64,000 nucleotides of DNA from Clostridium pasteurianum DSM 525 = ATCC 6013 (GCF_000807255.1 NZ_CP009268.1:2200384-2264383), one strand, 5' to 3'. Shown: positions 37,362 through 48,915, numbered from the stretch's first letter. A program made the numbers and translations. The notes: generated by a model not told the origin, from the letters alone.

Positions 37362-39368
37362 TTATTTTTTGTTATCATTTCCATTGTTTCCAGTTGTATT
37401 ATTGTTTACGGAATTATTGTTGCTATTGCTATTATTATTGTCATTGCCTTGATTTTTGCTGCTATTAGATGAATTATTAGCATCATTTTTGCTCGTAGCA
37501 TTATTAGTATCATTTTTATCAGACGTTTTATTGTTATCAGAAGTATTATTATCGTTACTCGTATTAGAAGCATTGTTATTCTGATCAGATGAATTATTTG
37601 AAGGTGCTGGTGGACTGTAATTATAAACTGTTATAGTTACTTTAGCTCCCTGATTTAACGTAGTACCTGCTGCTATATCCTGTTTAGATACTACATTATT
37701 TTGATTACTATCATCAGTAGTTTCATATACCACGTTAGCAACAAGATTTTTATCGTTTAATGCTGCTATCGCCGCATCCTTGGATCTTCCAATCAATGAA
37801 GGAACTACGGATTGTCTTATGCGTGGTCCTCTACTTAAAACTATACTTATAGCAGTACCTTTTTTCAAAGTAGTACCTACACTTGGATTTACATTTATTA
37901 CAGTGTTAATTGTACTATCACTATAATCTTTACTCACATCACCTAAAACAAATCCTGAATTTTCAATTTGCTCCTTAGCTTTTTCTAAATCAAGGCCTTC
38001 TATTGGAGGTACGATAGATTCATCTGGTCCTGAACTTATTGTTACTCTAACTGAATCACCTTTATTAATATTATTTCCTACATTAGGATAACACTCTATT
38101 ACGGTTCCTTTTTCCTGATCACTATTTTCAGTTCCTGCTATAACAAATTTAAGCCCTTCACTTTCCACAAGTTTTTTAGCATCTTGCTGCTTCATACCTA
38201 AAATACTTGGGACTTTCTTGGTATTAGCAACAACTCTATTTACTGCATTTAACTGGCCCAATTTAAGTCCACCTATAACTACTACAATAGCTAATAGAGC
38301 AACAAGAGTAGCTACTATTATTTTCTTCTTATTTTTTGAAAGAGAACTAGTTTTTTTATTATTAACCTCTTCATTCACGTCCTCTTCATCTGTACTTTCT
38401 GATTCATCAAAATTTTTTTCATTATTATTAAACTCATTTTCATTTAAACTGCCATTATTACCAACAGGGGAAAACTGTACTGTATCATTAATAGGATCCA
38501 TAACTCTGGTATAATCATCTTTTAGAGAATTATTATCAAAATTATTATTTGAATTATTACTTATATTATTTAAATCATCTATGAGTTTTTTAGCATTTTC
38601 ATATCTAGCTTCGGGATTTTTTTCCATGCATTTCAGCACTAAATTATTCAAATTTATTGGTATATTTGGATTAATATCTCTTGGAGGTACTACAGGATCT
38701 TGAATATGCTTTAAAGCCACTGATACTGGACTTTCAGCATCATAAGGAACTTTTCCTGTAATCATTTCATATATAACTATTCCCAGTGAATATATATCTG
38801 TTCTTCCATCAACTCTCATACCTTTAGCTTGCTCTGGAGATAGATAATGTGCTGATCCCATTATCTTATTACTATTAGTAATTGTAACTGAATCTGAAGC
38901 CTTTGCTATTCCAAAATCTGCAACTTTTACAATACCATCTTCAGTAACTAAAATATTATGAGGTTTTATATCTCTATGTACAATATTATTTTTATGTGCA
39001 CAATCAAGAGCTGAAGCAATCTGCTTACTTATATCTACAGCTTTTTTCCAATTTAATTTTCCATCTTCGTTTATTATTTGTTTTAAAGTTTTGCCTTTAA
39101 TATATTCAAGAACAATGTAATTTATATTATTTTCTGTTCCCACATCATAAGTATTTACAATATTATTACATGATAAGCCAGCCGCAGCAGATGCTTCTCT
39201 CTTAAATTTTTCTACAAACTCTTTATCATTAGCTAGTTCATCCTTTAAAACTTTTACTGCAACAAAACGATTTAAAAGATGACATTTAGCTTTATATACT
39301 ATTGCAGTTCCACCTTCACCTATTTTCTCCAGAAGTTCATATCTATTATTTAGTGTAGTCCCTATCAT
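37362..39368 (-). CDS. prkC: Ser/Thr protein kinase PrkC with three PASTA domains
   Basis: About 668 residues. Start Met precedes IGTTLNNRYELLEKIGEGG; an upstream in-frame ATG lies in the stp gene. Kinase motifs: AVKVLK, HRDIKPHNIL, DFGIAKA, SPEQAKG. One transmembrane helix around 350-370, then three PASTA repeats (starting VPSILG, VPPIEG, VPSLIG). The last 80 residues are almost entirely Asn, Ser, Asp, Lys and Thr. Senses muropeptides and controls spore germination and wall growth in Bacillus. Overlaps stp. Confidence 0.97.
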   Translation of the reverse strand: MIGTTLNNRYELLEKIGEGGTAIVYKAKCHLLNRFVAVKVLKDELANDKEFVEKFKREASAAAGLSCNNIVNTYDVGTENNINYIVLEYIKGKTLKQIINEDGKLNWKKAVDISKQIASALDCAHKNNIVHRDIKPHNILVTEDGIVKVADFGIAKASDSVTITNSNKIMGSAHYLSPEQAKGMRVDGRTDIYSLGIVIYEMITGKVPYDAESPVSVALKHIQDPVVPPRDINPNIPINLNNLVLKCMEKNPEARYENAKKLIDDLNNISNNSNNNFDNNSLKDDYTRVMDPINDTVQFSPVGNNGSLNENEFNNNEKNFDESESTDEEDVNEEVNNKKTSSLSKNKKKIIVATLVALLAIVVVIGGLKLGQLNAVNRVVANTKKVPSILGMKQQDAKKLVESEGLKFVIAGTENSDQEKGTVIECYPNVGNNINKGDSVRVTISSGPDESIVPPIEGLDLEKAKEQIENSGFVLGDVSKDYSDSTINTVINVNPSVGTTLKKGTAISIVLSRGPRIRQSVVPSLIGRSKDAAIAALNDKNLVANVVYETTDDSNQNNVVSKQDIAAGTTLNQGAKVTITVYNYSPPAPSNNSSDQNNNASNTSNDNNTSDNNKTSDKNDTNNATSKNDANNSSNSSKNQGNDNNNSNSNNNSVNNNTTGNNGNDNKK

Positions 39369-40086
39369 TTTCACACTCTCCTTCAAAAATAATAACAGAT
39401 ATATTATCCTTACTGCCCTTCAATTTACTAAGTTCAACCAGTTTGGTACAAGCGTCATCATTATTATTTTTTATTATTATATCATATATTTCATGCCTAT
39501 TCACAACATTTGTTAAACCATCACTACATAAAATTATTTTAAAAATTCCTTCTGTGCTCATAGTAAATAAGTCTACTTTTACTTCTTCATTAGTTCCTAA
39601 TGCTCTAGTTATAATATTTTTATTTGGATGATTTACTGCTTCTTCTTCCGTTATACTTCCAGAATCAACCAATTGCTGAACTAATGAATGGTCTTTAGTG
39701 ATTTTAGTGATATTATTGCGTTTTACAATAAAGCAGCTGCTATCACCTACATTGGCAATTACCAATCTATCCTTTACAATTAGACAAGCTGTAATTGTGG
39801 TTCCCATACCTGCCATACTTGAATTAACTTTTGCCTTATTGTAAATATCTATATTTGCCGTCTTTATTGCCTTGCATAAGATATTTTCTAAATTTTCAAA
39901 TTCTTTCAAGTTTTTTATGTAATCCAGTGTAGAATCTACAGCTATCTTACTGGCAATTTCCCCTGCATTATGTCCTCCCATGCCGTCTGCTACCACATAT
40001 ATTTTCTTTAGTTCATCCTCATAAGCTCCTACATAGTCTTCATTTAGTTTCCTCGATATGCCTATATCACTTAAAAATCCAAACAT
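39346..40086 (-). CDS. stp: PP2C-type protein phosphatase PrpC/Stp
   Basis: 246 residues. PPM phosphatase motifs: VADGMGGHNAGEIAS, GMGTTITACL, NVGDSSCF, LCSDGLTN, and KGSKDNISVI. Reverses PrkC phosphorylation. Its 3' end overlaps the prkC start, so the two are translationally coupled. Confidence 0.97.
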   Translation of the reverse strand: MFGFLSDIGISRKLNEDYVGAYEDELKKIYVVADGMGGHNAGEIASKIAVDSTLDYIKNLKEFENLENILCKAIKTANIDIYNKAKVNSSMAGMGTTITACLIVKDRLVIANVGDSSCFIVKRNNITKITKDHSLVQQLVDSGSITEEEAVNHPNKNIITRALGTNEEVKVDLFTMSTEGIFKIILCSDGLTNVVNRHEIYDIIIKNNNDDACTKLVELSKLKGSKDNISVIIFEGECENDRDYTK

Positions 40087-40087
40087 T

Positions 40088-41134
40088 TTAGCACCTCTCT
40101 TCTATATTATTCATATAGTTTCTCCTCAACTGACCACAGGCAGCATTAATGTCACTTCCCATTTCCCTTCTTATAGTATTATTAATACCAAGCTCAGTTA
40201 ATATATTGCTAAATTTTTTTATATTTTCTTTAGCTGGCTTTTTTAAATCGCTCTCTGTAACTTGATTAACTGGTATCAAATTAACATGGCAAAGAAGACT
40301 TTGGAGTAATTTAGCAAGTTTTTTTGCTGATTCTATACTATCATTTATATTCTTTACCAATGCATATTCAAAGGTTATTCTTCTATTGGTCTTATTTATG
40401 TAATATTTACAGGAGTCAATAATTTCTTCAATGCTATATTTATTAGCTATAGGCATAGTTTTTCTTCTTTCCTCATCACTTGATGCATGCAGAGATATTG
40501 CCAGTGTTATCTGTAGGTTTAAGTCTGCCAATTCATATATTTTAGGAACAATTCCACAGGTAGATAAAGTTATATGCCTGTGACCTATATTTAAGCCATA
40601 ATCTTTATTTATTATATCTAAAAATTTAATTGTATTTTCATAGTTATCCAAAGGTTCACCACTGCCCATAAGTACTACATTAGAAATTTTCTTATGGGTT
40701 ATACTTTCGGTACATAGTATTTGTGCTATTATTTCACCTGCTGTTAAATTTCTTATAACTCCGCCAATAGTAGAAGCACAAAATTTACATCCCATTCTAC
40801 AACCTACTTGAGTAGAAACACAAATTGAATTACCATAATTATAATCCATTTCTACACATTCAATTACACTTCCATCTCTATATTTATACAAAAATTTTTT
40901 TGTATCATCACCGCTAGATTCATAAATTTCTACTACTTCCGGAATACCTATATAAAAAAAAGATTTTAACTTTTCCCGTGTAGATTTAGGTAAATTACTC
41001 ATTTTATTAAAATCCCAAATTTTATTATAAATCCAGTTAATTACTTGTTTTGCCCTAAACTCTTTTTCCCCATTTTGTTTCATCCAAATATTTAAATCCT
41101 CTAAATTAAAATCTAATATGTTAACCATAGACAC
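40088..41134 (-). CDS. rlmN: Dual-specificity rRNA/tRNA methyltransferase RlmN
   Basis: 348 residues. Radical SAM enzyme making m2A2503 in 23S rRNA and m2A37 in tRNA. Cluster motif CRMGCKFC; also [25 protein letters not shown] and the C-terminal active-site Cys in AACGQL. 2 bp spacing to stp. Confidence 0.97.
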   Translation of the reverse strand: MSMVNILDFNLEDLNIWMKQNGEKEFRAKQVINWIYNKIWDFNKMSNLPKSTREKLKSFFYIGIPEVVEIYESSGDDTKKFLYKYRDGSVIECVEMDYNYGNSICVSTQVGCRMGCKFCASTIGGVIRNLTAGEIIAQILCTESITHKKISNVVLMGSGEPLDNYENTIKFLDIINKDYGLNIGHRHITLSTCGIVPKIYELADLNLQITLAISLHASSDEERRKTMPIANKYSIEEIIDSCKYYINKTNRRITFEYALVKNINDSIESAKKLAKLLQSLLCHVNLIPVNQVTESDLKKPAKENIKKFSNILTELGINNTIRREMGSDINAACGQLRRNYMNNIEERC

Positions 41135-41136
41135 TC

Positions 41137-42468
41137 CTAATGTATTTTCTTAAGTTTACAAATAAAAAAACCATCCATATATTTGTTTGGTATTATAGTA
41201 ACCCATCCCTCTTTACTATATATTATATTATCATAATTTCCAAAATATAAAGGTTCAACTTTATATTTTAGATTGTTATCTAAAAACCATTGAATATTTT
41301 TTTCATTTTCTTCTGAATTTAAAGTACAGGTGGAGTATATTAAATATCCACCATATTTAACATATTCTGCTGCATTCATCATAATACTTCTCTGGGTCTT
41401 TACAATGTTCTTTAAATCTTTAATAGATTTATTCCATTTTATTTCAGGTTTCTTTTTTATGATTCCAAGTCCTGAACAAGGTACATCTATTAGAACTCTA
41501 TGAGCAATTTTTTTATATTTATCATCATACTTTCTTGCGTCCATTTCACTGCAGATTAAATTTTTTATTCCCAGTCTTTCAGCACTCTTTTTTATTAACC
41601 TTAATTTATTTGCATGAAGATCAAAAGCCTTAACTTCTCCAGTATTATTTAATATCTCACAAATGTGAGTAGTCTTACCTCCAGGTGCACTACATAAATC
41701 AAGAATAGTCATATTATTGCTGATTTCCATAGATGAAGCTACTAACATTGCACTTTCGTCCTGAACAGTTATAAATCCATCTTTAAATAGATTATTTTGC
41801 TCAATATTTCCACCTTTTATTATATTAATAGCCTCTTTATTTATATAACCTTTTTCAATATTAAAATTCCCCTCTAAAAGTATATTAAAAATATTATCAT
41901 AATTTTCTTTTAGTAGATTTACTCTTACAGATATATATGCTACTTCATTGAGACCTTCCATTATAGAAATTGCCATTTCAATTCCATACTGCTTAACAAA
42001 AAGCTCTACCATCCAAGGCTCAAAAGAATACTGAAAAGAAAGCTTATGTATTTCATCATCATCTTTTTCAAAATTTACATTCTTGGATCTTATATAATTC
42101 CTGAGGACTGCATTTACAAACTTGGATACTCCTACACCTTTTTTCTTTTTTACTATTTGTACAGCCTCATTTACAGCTGCAAATTCTGGTATTTTATCTA
42201 AGTACCTCATCTGATATATAGAAGATCTTAAAATATTTAATACATATATATCTATGCTTTTCAAATCTTTTCTAATAAAATTAGATAATATTTTATCAAT
42301 TGTATATTTGTATTTCAACGTGCCATATACTATTTCAGTAACTAAGGCTCTATCCTTAGCTTCCAAATTTGAATCATCCAATGAATTACTTAAAAGTATA
42401 TTGGAATAGGATTTGTCTCTTAAAACCCCTGTTAAAACTTTTGCTACTATTTCTCTACTTTTATTCAT
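41137..42468 (-). CDS. rsmB: 16S rRNA (cytosine-967-C5)-methyltransferase
   Basis: 443 residues. N-terminal NusB-like RNA-binding domain (about 1-135) and a C-terminal Rossmann methyltransferase with [21 protein letters not shown] and the catalytic [10 protein letters not shown]. The rsmB-rlmN-stp order is standard. Confidence 0.97.
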   Translation of the reverse strand: MNKSREIVAKVLTGVLRDKSYSNILLSNSLDDSNLEAKDRALVTEIVYGTLKYKYTIDKILSNFIRKDLKSIDIYVLNILRSSIYQMRYLDKIPEFAAVNEAVQIVKKKKGVGVSKFVNAVLRNYIRSKNVNFEKDDDEIHKLSFQYSFEPWMVELFVKQYGIEMAISIMEGLNEVAYISVRVNLLKENYDNIFNILLEGNFNIEKGYINKEAINIIKGGNIEQNNLFKDGFITVQDESAMLVASSMEISNNMTILDLCSAPGGKTTHICEILNNTGEVKAFDLHANKLRLIKKSAERLGIKNLICSEMDARKYDDKYKKIAHRVLIDVPCSGLGIIKKKPEIKWNKSIKDLKNIVKTQRSIMMNAAEYVKYGGYLIYSTCTLNSEENEKNIQWFLDNNLKYKVEPLYFGNYDNIIYSKEGWVTIIPNKYMDGFFICKLKKIH

Positions 42469-42481
42469 TATATAACCTCAA

Positions 42482-43162
42482 TCAATCATCTCTTCTACTT
42501 ATGAGAATAAGTCTAACAAGATTTAATATAGCCATAAGTGCTGCTGCTACATAAGTCATGGCTGCTGCATCTAAAACTTTTTTAGCACCTTTCACTTCAT
42601 CCCCCATCAATATTGCTCTGCTTTCCAGTATATTTACTGCTCTTTTTGAAGCATTAAACTCTACAGGTAAAGTTATAAGTTGGAATACAACTACAGCTGT
42701 AAAAAGTATAACTCCAATCTCAGCTAAAGCTGGTATGGAAAAGATAATACCTATCAAAAATATTATCCAAGATGCATTAGAACTAAAGTTTACAATTGGA
42801 ACTATAGAATTTCTAATTTTCAAAGGAGCATAGTTCATTTTATGCTGCAGCGCATGCCCTGATTCATGGGCTGCAACTCCAATAGCTGAAACAGAATCGC
42901 CATGAAATACCTCTGGAGATAACCTCATTACCCTGCTTGAAGGATCATAGTGATCTGTAAGTTTCCCAGGTATAACTTCAATGGGAACATCTCTCAAATC
43001 TGCTGAATCTAAAATCATTCTAGCTACATCTGCACCTGTATAGCCATTTCTGCTTCTAACCCTTGAATATTTGTCAAAGGTTGAACTCACTTTTAATTGT
43101 GCCCAAAATGATATAATTATAGCTGGAATCAGTATTATAAAAGTCGGATCAAAAAACCACAT
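42482..43162 (-). CDS. yugP: Zinc metallopeptidase, YugP family
   Basis: About 226 residues from the Met before WFFDPTF, which sits at a good distance from GGAGGGTG. Several membrane helices and the zinc motif HESGHALQH. Conserved between fmt and rsmB in clostridia. Substrate unknown. Confidence 0.9.
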   Translation of the reverse strand: MWFFDPTFIILIPAIIISFWAQLKVSSTFDKYSRVRSRNGYTGADVARMILDSADLRDVPIEVIPGKLTDHYDPSSRVMRLSPEVFHGDSVSAIGVAAHESGHALQHKMNYAPLKIRNSIVPIVNFSSNASWIIFLIGIIFSIPALAEIGVILFTAVVVFQLITLPVEFNASKRAVNILESRAILMGDEVKGAKKVLDAAAMTYVAAALMAILNLVRLILISRRDD

Positions 43163-43195
43163 AATAACAACACCCTCCAAAATAATTACAAGAAA

Positions 43196-44137
43196 TTATT
43201 GTAAAATAACTCCTCTATCAATTTTATTGCCTCTAGTATATTCTTCTACCGTCATAGATCTTTTTCCTGGAAATTGTATTACCTCAATAAGTAAACTGCT
43301 ATTTTTGCAAGCAACTATTATTCCATCGTTATTCACTTCTATTATTGTACCAGGTATTTCATCATACACCTTATCTAAAACTTTAACCTTGTGTATTTTC
43401 ATATTTTTTTCATTATATTTACAGTGGGCAAGGGGATAAGGATTTAATCCTCTTACTAAATTATAAATATCTTTACCACTTGTATTCCAGTTGATTTCCC
43501 CACTTTGTTTTGTAAGCATTGGGGCATAATTAGAATTTTCATCTTTTTGTTTTTCTGGAACTATAGTACCCTTAACATATTCATTTATAGTTTTTACTAA
43601 TAAATCAGCACCTCTTTCCATAAGAATATCATGTAAATCACCAGCTGTCATATCGCCGGTTATATCTACAATATCTTTTAAGAGCATATCTCCCGTATCC
43701 AGCCCTACATCCATAAGCATAGTAGTATTACCAGATACAGTCTCTCCATTTATAATAGCCCAATTTATAGGAGCTGCACCTCTAAGTTTTGGCAATAGAG
43801 ATGCATGTAGATTTATACAGGCATACTTTGGAATATCTAATATTTCCTTAGATAATATCTGTCCAAAGGCCACAACTATAATGAAATCTGGATTTATCTC
43901 CTTTAACTTTTCTATTATTTCAGTTTCTTTCTTTATTTTCTCTGGTTGATATACAGGAATATTATTTTTTAATGCTATTTCCTTAACTGCAGATATACTC
44001 ACTTTTTTACCTCTTCCCTTAGGTTTATCCGGTTGAGTAAACACAGCTTTTACATTAAATTTTTCTATAAGTTTTTCTAAAGAAGGTACAGAAAACTCTG
44101 GTGTTCCCATAAATACTATATTCAAATTATTTTTCAT
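43196..44137 (-). CDS. fmt: Methionyl-tRNA formyltransferase
   Basis: 313 residues. Formylates initiator Met-tRNA. Folate-binding start [33 protein letters not shown] and the Asp of DTGDML are typical. Overlaps def by 11 bp; the pair controls formyl-Met on and off. Confidence 0.97.
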   Translation of the reverse strand: MKNNLNIVFMGTPEFSVPSLEKLIEKFNVKAVFTQPDKPKGRGKKVSISAVKEIALKNNIPVYQPEKIKKETEIIEKLKEINPDFIIVVAFGQILSKEILDIPKYACINLHASLLPKLRGAAPINWAIINGETVSGNTTMLMDVGLDTGDMLLKDIVDITGDMTAGDLHDILMERGADLLVKTINEYVKGTIVPEKQKDENSNYAPMLTKQSGEINWNTSGKDIYNLVRGLNPYPLAHCKYNEKNMKIHKVKVLDKVYDEIPGTIIEVNNDGIIVACKNSSLLIEVIQFPGKRSMTVEEYTRGNKIDRGVILQ

Positions 44138-44579
44138 CTCCTTTTACTATTTTATCAATATAAAGCACTCCATCTAAATGGTCTAATTCATGACAAATGG
44201 CTCTAGCTAAAAGTTCTCTTCCTTCTATTATTATAGCCTCACCTTTTTCATTTAATGCCTTTGCTTTAACATATTCAGGTCTTTCAACTTTACCCTGTTG
44301 ATCTGGTATACTTAGACATCCCTCTTCATCTAATACATTTCCTTTAGTCTCAATAATTTCAGGATTGATAAGCACTATAGGTCCCTCACCTACATCTATA
44401 ACAACTAATCTTTTAAGTATTCCCACTTGTGGTGCTGCAAGACCCACTCCTTGTGCTTCATACATAGTTTCCTTCATATCTTCTATTAAAGTGAGTATTC
44501 TATCATTTATTTTATCAATAGGTCTACTCTTCTTTCTTAAAATATTATCTCCTAAAGTTCTTATATTTCTTAATGCCAT
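44127..44579 (-). CDS. def: Peptide deformylase
   Basis: 150 residues. Three metal/catalytic motifs: [18 protein letters not shown] and [10 protein letters not shown]. Removes the formyl group from new proteins. Confidence 0.97.
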   Translation of the reverse strand: MALRNIRTLGDNILRKKSRPIDKINDRILTLIEDMKETMYEAQGVGLAAPQVGILKRLVVIDVGEGPIVLINPEIIETKGNVLDEEGCLSIPDQQGKVERPEYVKAKALNEKGEAIIIEGRELLARAICHELDHLDGVLYIDKIVKGDEK

Positions 44580-44623
44580 ATTAAAAAACCTCCAAAATAA
44601 AATATTAAACCATTCTTACTATA

Positions 44624-46825
44624 TTACAATAAACTAATAGGATTTATGTCTACACTAATCCTTATATCATTATAATCATTTTTAATGCATTCATAAAGAA
44701 ATTTTTTCATATAAGCTGCAAACTCATGGTTTATTTTACCCTTTAAGATTATCTGCCATCTAAACATTTCCTTTATTTTAGATATAACACAGGGACATGG
44801 TCCTAACATCTTTATATTACTATATTCTTTTATAATATTTTTTAATAACAAACTAATATTCTGTGTACTTTTTATTAATAAATCTTCATTTTTACTACTT
44901 ATATTGATTAAAAATATATCACTAAAGGGTGGATACTCCATAGATTTTCTTATTTTTATTTCTTCTTCATAAAATCCCAAATAGTCATTATTGGCAGCTG
45001 CTATTATAGCATTACTCTCACTATTATAAGTTTGTATTATAACTCTTCCTTCTTTTAAGCCTCTACCTGCCCTTCCTGAAACTTGATTAATAAGTTGAAA
45101 GGTTCTTTCATTGGCCCTATAATCTGGCAAATTTAAAGATAAATCTGCAGCAATAACTCCAACTAAAGTAACATTTTTAAAATCAAGTCCCTTTGCCACC
45201 ATTTGGGTTCCTATAAGTATATCAGCTTCTCCTGCCTTAAACTTATTATATATTATTTCATAGGCATTTTTGCGCCTTGTAGTATCATAATCCATTCTCA
45301 ATGTTTTGGCTCCAGTAAAAATTTTATTTATTTCTTTTTCTATTTTTTCTGTTCCAACTCCAAAGTATTTTACGTACTTACTTCCGCATTTAGGACAAAT
45401 TGAAGTCAAATTTTTAGTATTGCCGCAATAATGGCAAATTAATTTATTAATTCCACTATGATAAGTAAGTGATATATCACAATGTTCACATTTAAAAACA
45501 TAACCGCATTTTCTACAGGAAACAAAAGTAGAATGGCCTCTTCTATTTAAAAAAAGTATAATTTGATCTCCCTTGCTTAAAGTCCTATGAATTTCATTTA
45601 AAAGAAGTCCACTAAACATAGATTTGTTATTTAAAGCCAGTTCTTCCTTCATATCTACAATACTTATCTTAGGAAATTTAGCTCCATCAGCTCTTTTAGA
45701 AATAGTTATTATTTCCATTTCCTTATTGGTACATTTATAATAGGTCTCTAGTGAAGGTGTAGCAGAACCCAATACTAATTTGCAATTTTCTAAATTACTT
45801 TTAATTATACCTACTTCTACAGCGGTGTACTTAGGTGTTATTTCTGATTTATAGCTGGTTTCATGTTCTTCATCTATTATTATCATCCCTAAATTGGAAA
45901 AGGGTAAAAATATTGCCGACCTAGCTCCTACAGCTATCTTTACTTTATTAGTTTTTACTCTAATCCATTCATCATATCTTTCTCCATCAGAAAGTCCACT
46001 ATGAAATACAGCTATTTTATCCCCAAATCTTCCCTTAAACCGTTCTACAGTTTGTGGTGTTAGAGCAATCTCTGGAACTAAAACAATAGAATCTTTTCCC
46101 TGCTTCATCATTATGTTTACAAGATTCATATATATTTCTGTTTTACCACTACCTGTCACACCATGTATTAAAAATTTATTTTTATTACTATTTATTATTT
46201 TATTTACTGCAAATTGCTGATTTTCATTTAATTTTTTTTCGCAATATTTTTTATATTTTTTTTGATTATATCTATCAATTATCTTCTTATCTGCACTTAA
46301 AAAATCATGTTTTATCAATGTATTTATAGAAGATAGTGACAATTTAAAATTTTTACTCAATTCACTTTTGCTATATTTCCCATTATTATTTTCTACTGCA
46401 AAAAATATATTACTATAGGGTTCTCGATTATATTTATCCGTTAATCTGTTTTTTATGAAAATTTTATTACTTGTTTTTTGCTTCATGCCTCTATTAATAG
46501 CTGTAGGTATAATTAATTTTATACAATCCAAATAGGTACATATATATTTTTTTCTCATTAAATTTATAAGTTCTATATCTTTTTCTCTAAGAACTGTAAA
46601 ATCATCACAAATACTATCTATATTCTTTATATTATATGTACTTTCGTATGTTTCATAAAGCTCAATTATAAATCCAAATACCATTTTATTTCCTCTACCA
46701 AAAGGTACTTTTACTCTCTGACCTATTCTTATTAAATTCATTAAATTTTTTGGAATTTTATAGGTAAATATTTTATCTACCTCACTAGATTCGTTATTTA
46801 TCACAACGCCTGCATATTTAAACAC
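44624..46825 (-). CDS. priA: Primosomal protein N' (PriA helicase)
   Basis: 733 residues. N-terminal DNA 3'-end-binding domain, helicase core with GVTGSGKTE and DEEHE, and the zinc cysteines CRKCGYVFKCEHC, CHYCG and CPKCG. Restarts collapsed forks. Located between coaBC and def, as in Bacillus. Confidence 0.97.
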   Translation of the reverse strand: MFKYAGVVINNESSEVDKIFTYKIPKNLMNLIRIGQRVKVPFGRGNKMVFGFIIELYETYESTYNIKNIDSICDDFTVLREKDIELINLMRKKYICTYLDCIKLIIPTAINRGMKQKTSNKIFIKNRLTDKYNREPYSNIFFAVENNNGKYSKSELSKNFKLSLSSINTLIKHDFLSADKKIIDRYNQKKYKKYCEKKLNENQQFAVNKIINSNKNKFLIHGVTGSGKTEIYMNLVNIMMKQGKDSIVLVPEIALTPQTVERFKGRFGDKIAVFHSGLSDGERYDEWIRVKTNKVKIAVGARSAIFLPFSNLGMIIIDEEHETSYKSEITPKYTAVEVGIIKSNLENCKLVLGSATPSLETYYKCTNKEMEIITISKRADGAKFPKISIVDMKEELALNNKSMFSGLLLNEIHRTLSKGDQIILFLNRRGHSTFVSCRKCGYVFKCEHCDISLTYHSGINKLICHYCGNTKNLTSICPKCGSKYVKYFGVGTEKIEKEINKIFTGAKTLRMDYDTTRRKNAYEIIYNKFKAGEADILIGTQMVAKGLDFKNVTLVGVIAADLSLNLPDYRANERTFQLINQVSGRAGRGLKEGRVIIQTYNSESNAIIAAANNDYLGFYEEEIKIRKSMEYPPFSDIFLINISSKNEDLLIKSTQNISLLLKNIIKEYSNIKMLGPCPCVISKIKEMFRWQIILKGKINHEFAAYMKKFLYECIKNDYNDIRISVDINPISLL

Positions 46826-46853
46826 TGAATCACCCTTTTTATAACAAATAGAA

Positions 46854-46905
46854 AAAAGCGATTAAACTCGCTTTTCTGTATTAAAAAAGCGCTTTTAGCG
46901 CTTTT
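46854..46905 (-). terminator. Tandem terminators after coaBC
   Basis: Two hairpins in succession: AAAAGCGC/GCGCTTTT (46885-46905, inside the coaBC stop region) and AAAAGCG/CGCTTTT (46854-46875), each followed by T-runs on the minus strand. They lie between coaBC and priA. Confidence 0.8.
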
Positions 46906-48082
46906 CCTCTAGCAAATCAAACATTTTTCTTGCTATATTCCTTTTAGACATTTTATCCAAATTATATACTTCTCCAGTATTACTTATAATGGTAACCAAA
47001 TTATCATCACTAGAAAATCCTGTATCTTTTAAGGTTATATCATTTGCAATTATGTAATTCAAATTTTTTTTATATATTTTAGATTTAGCATTTTCTATTA
47101 AATCATTACTTTCTGCTGCAAAGCCAATTAAAATTTGATTTTTCTTTTTATCTCCTAAAACTTTAAGAATATCATTATCTCGTGTAAATGTAATGTTTAA
47201 ATCTCCATCCGCCTTTTTTATTTTTTTTTCTGAATAGTTTTTTACTTTATAGTCTGCGACAGCTGCAGATTTTATTACAATGTCACTATCATTATAATAT
47301 TCTAAAACTTTGTTATACATATCTTCATTGGTATCTACATCAATTATTTTTACGCCATAAGGTTTCTCTAATGAAGAAGGTCCTGAAATAAGAGTTACTT
47401 CTGCTCCCCTATCTCTAGCCTCTTCTGCGATGGCATACCCCATTTTCCCAGAAGACTTATTAGTAATGTATCTTACAGGATCTATATATGAAACAGTTGG
47501 ACCGGCAGTAACTAGAACTTTCTTACCGATTAAATCTTTTTTATCATATAACATACTTAATGCAACATTTGAAATATACTCAGTATCTGGAAGTTTACCC
47601 TCTCCCACATCACCACAAGCCAGTCTTCCACTGCTTGGTAATATAAATTTATAACCAAATCTCTGTAATTTTTGAATATTATCTTGAACTATAGGATTTC
47701 TATACATATTTGTATTCATAGCTGGTGCAAATACTACCGGTGCTGTAGTAGCCATTATAGTAGTTGATAACATATCATCAGCTATGCCATTTGCCACTTT
47801 TCCAATAATATTAGCCGTAGCAGGAACTATTAGCATTAAATCTGCCTTTTTAGCTAAAGAGATATGTTGAATTTCCCAAGCTCTTGGTTCTTCAAACATA
47901 TCAGATATGACCATATTCTGACTTAAAGATTGAAAACTTAAAGGTGTTACAAACTCTGTAGCAGATTTAGTCATAATTACATTTACATTTATATCTTTCT
48001 TTTTAAGACGACTTACTATATCAAGTGCTTTATAGACTGCTATACCTCCACATATTCCCAAAACTATATTTTTTGAGGACAT
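46895..48082 (-). CDS. coaBC: Bifunctional CoaBC (phosphopantothenoylcysteine synthetase/decarboxylase)
   Basis: About 395 residues from the Met before SSKNIVLGICGGIAVYKA; the upstream extension lacks a ribosome binding site. N-terminal flavoprotein decarboxylase with APAMNTNMYRNP and the catalytic-lid Cys in ACGDVGEGKLPD; C-terminal synthetase with AGPTVSYIDPVRYITNKSSG (split) and AAVADYK. With coaD, gives two CoA steps in the window. Confidence 0.97.
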   Translation of the reverse strand: MSSKNIVLGICGGIAVYKALDIVSRLKKKDINVNVIMTKSATEFVTPLSFQSLSQNMVISDMFEEPRAWEIQHISLAKKADLMLIVPATANIIGKVANGIADDMLSTTIMATTAPVVFAPAMNTNMYRNPIVQDNIQKLQRFGYKFILPSSGRLACGDVGEGKLPDTEYISNVALSMLYDKKDLIGKKVLVTAGPTVSYIDPVRYITNKSSGKMGYAIAEEARDRGAEVTLISGPSSLEKPYGVKIIDVDTNEDMYNKVLEYYNDSDIVIKSAAVADYKVKNYSEKKIKKADGDLNITFTRDNDILKVLGDKKKNQILIGFAAESNDLIENAKSKIYKKNLNYIIANDITLKDTGFSSDDNLVTIISNTGEVYNLDKMSKRNIARKMFDLLEEKR

Positions 48083-48083
48083 A

Positions 48084-48302
48084 TTACTTACTTCCTTCTT
48101 TTTCAGTATCATATTGGAATTTATCTTGATCCAGTTCATTTATAGCAATTGTAAGTGGTTTATTTGCATCAATATCTACTAATGGCTTAGAACCTGATAT
48201 TATCTGTCTTGCTCTTTTTGAAGTTATTACAACCACGGAATATCTATCTCCTGCTTTTTTTACTAGATCTACTATTGATGGATTAATCATTGAATTGTTC
48301 AT
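48084..48302 (-). CDS. rpoZ: RNA polymerase omega subunit
   Basis: 72 residues. Family block VDLVKKAGDRYSVVVITSKRARQI. AAGGAGG is 9 nt before the ATG. It overlaps gmk by 20 bp and is followed 1 bp later by coaBC. Confidence 0.95.
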   Translation of the reverse strand: MNNSMINPSIVDLVKKAGDRYSVVVITSKRARQIISGSKPLVDIDANKPLTIAINELDQDKFQYDTEKEGSK

Positions 48303-48915
48303 GAATCAAATCCTCCTTAGAATTTAATATTTTATCTTTTATTCTGTCAACTCTGCATCTTTCAGCAGCTATTATACTTTCTATTTTATTTACTGCTAAA
48401 TCTACAGTATCATTTATAACAGCATAATTATATTTTGAAACATAATTTATTTCTCTATAAGCAGCTTTAAATCTGGTTACCAAAGATTCTGCTGTTTCAC
48501 TGCCTCTTCCTATAATTCTATTTCTAAGTTCCTCCATAGATGGTGGTAATATAAATATAAATACTCCCTCTGGATAGTTATCCTTCACCTTTAATGCTCC
48601 TTGAATATCTATCTCTAATATTACATCTTCTCCATTTTCCAGTCTTTCCATAACATTGGATTTTGGTGTACCATAGAAATTTCCATATACCTCTGCATAT
48701 TCTAAAAAATCACCATTCAAAATCTTGTTTTTAAATTCATCCCTACTTAAAAAATAATAACTCTCGTTTGGTACTTCTCCTTCTCGCGGCTGCCTTGTAG
48801 TGGCAGATACTGAAAGCCAAAATCTTTGTCTATTTAACAATTCTTTGCAAAGAGTACCTTTTCCTGCTCCTGAAGGCCCAGATAATACTATTAAAAGTCC
48901 TTTGTTCTTTTTCAT
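48283..48915 (-). CDS. gmk: Guanylate kinase
   Basis: 210 residues. P-loop SGPSGAGKGTL, SATTRQPREGE, and GTPKSNV; phosphorylates GMP. The gmk-rpoZ-coaBC order is conserved. remA ends exactly at its start. Confidence 0.97.
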   Translation of the reverse strand: MKKNKGLLIVLSGPSGAGKGTLCKELLNRQRFWLSVSATTRQPREGEVPNESYYFLSRDEFKNKILNGDFLEYAEVYGNFYGTPKSNVMERLENGEDVILEIDIQGALKVKDNYPEGVFIFILPPSMEELRNRIIGRGSETAESLVTRFKAAYREINYVSKYNYAVINDTVDLAVNKIESIIAAERCRVDRIKDKILNSKEDLIHEQFND

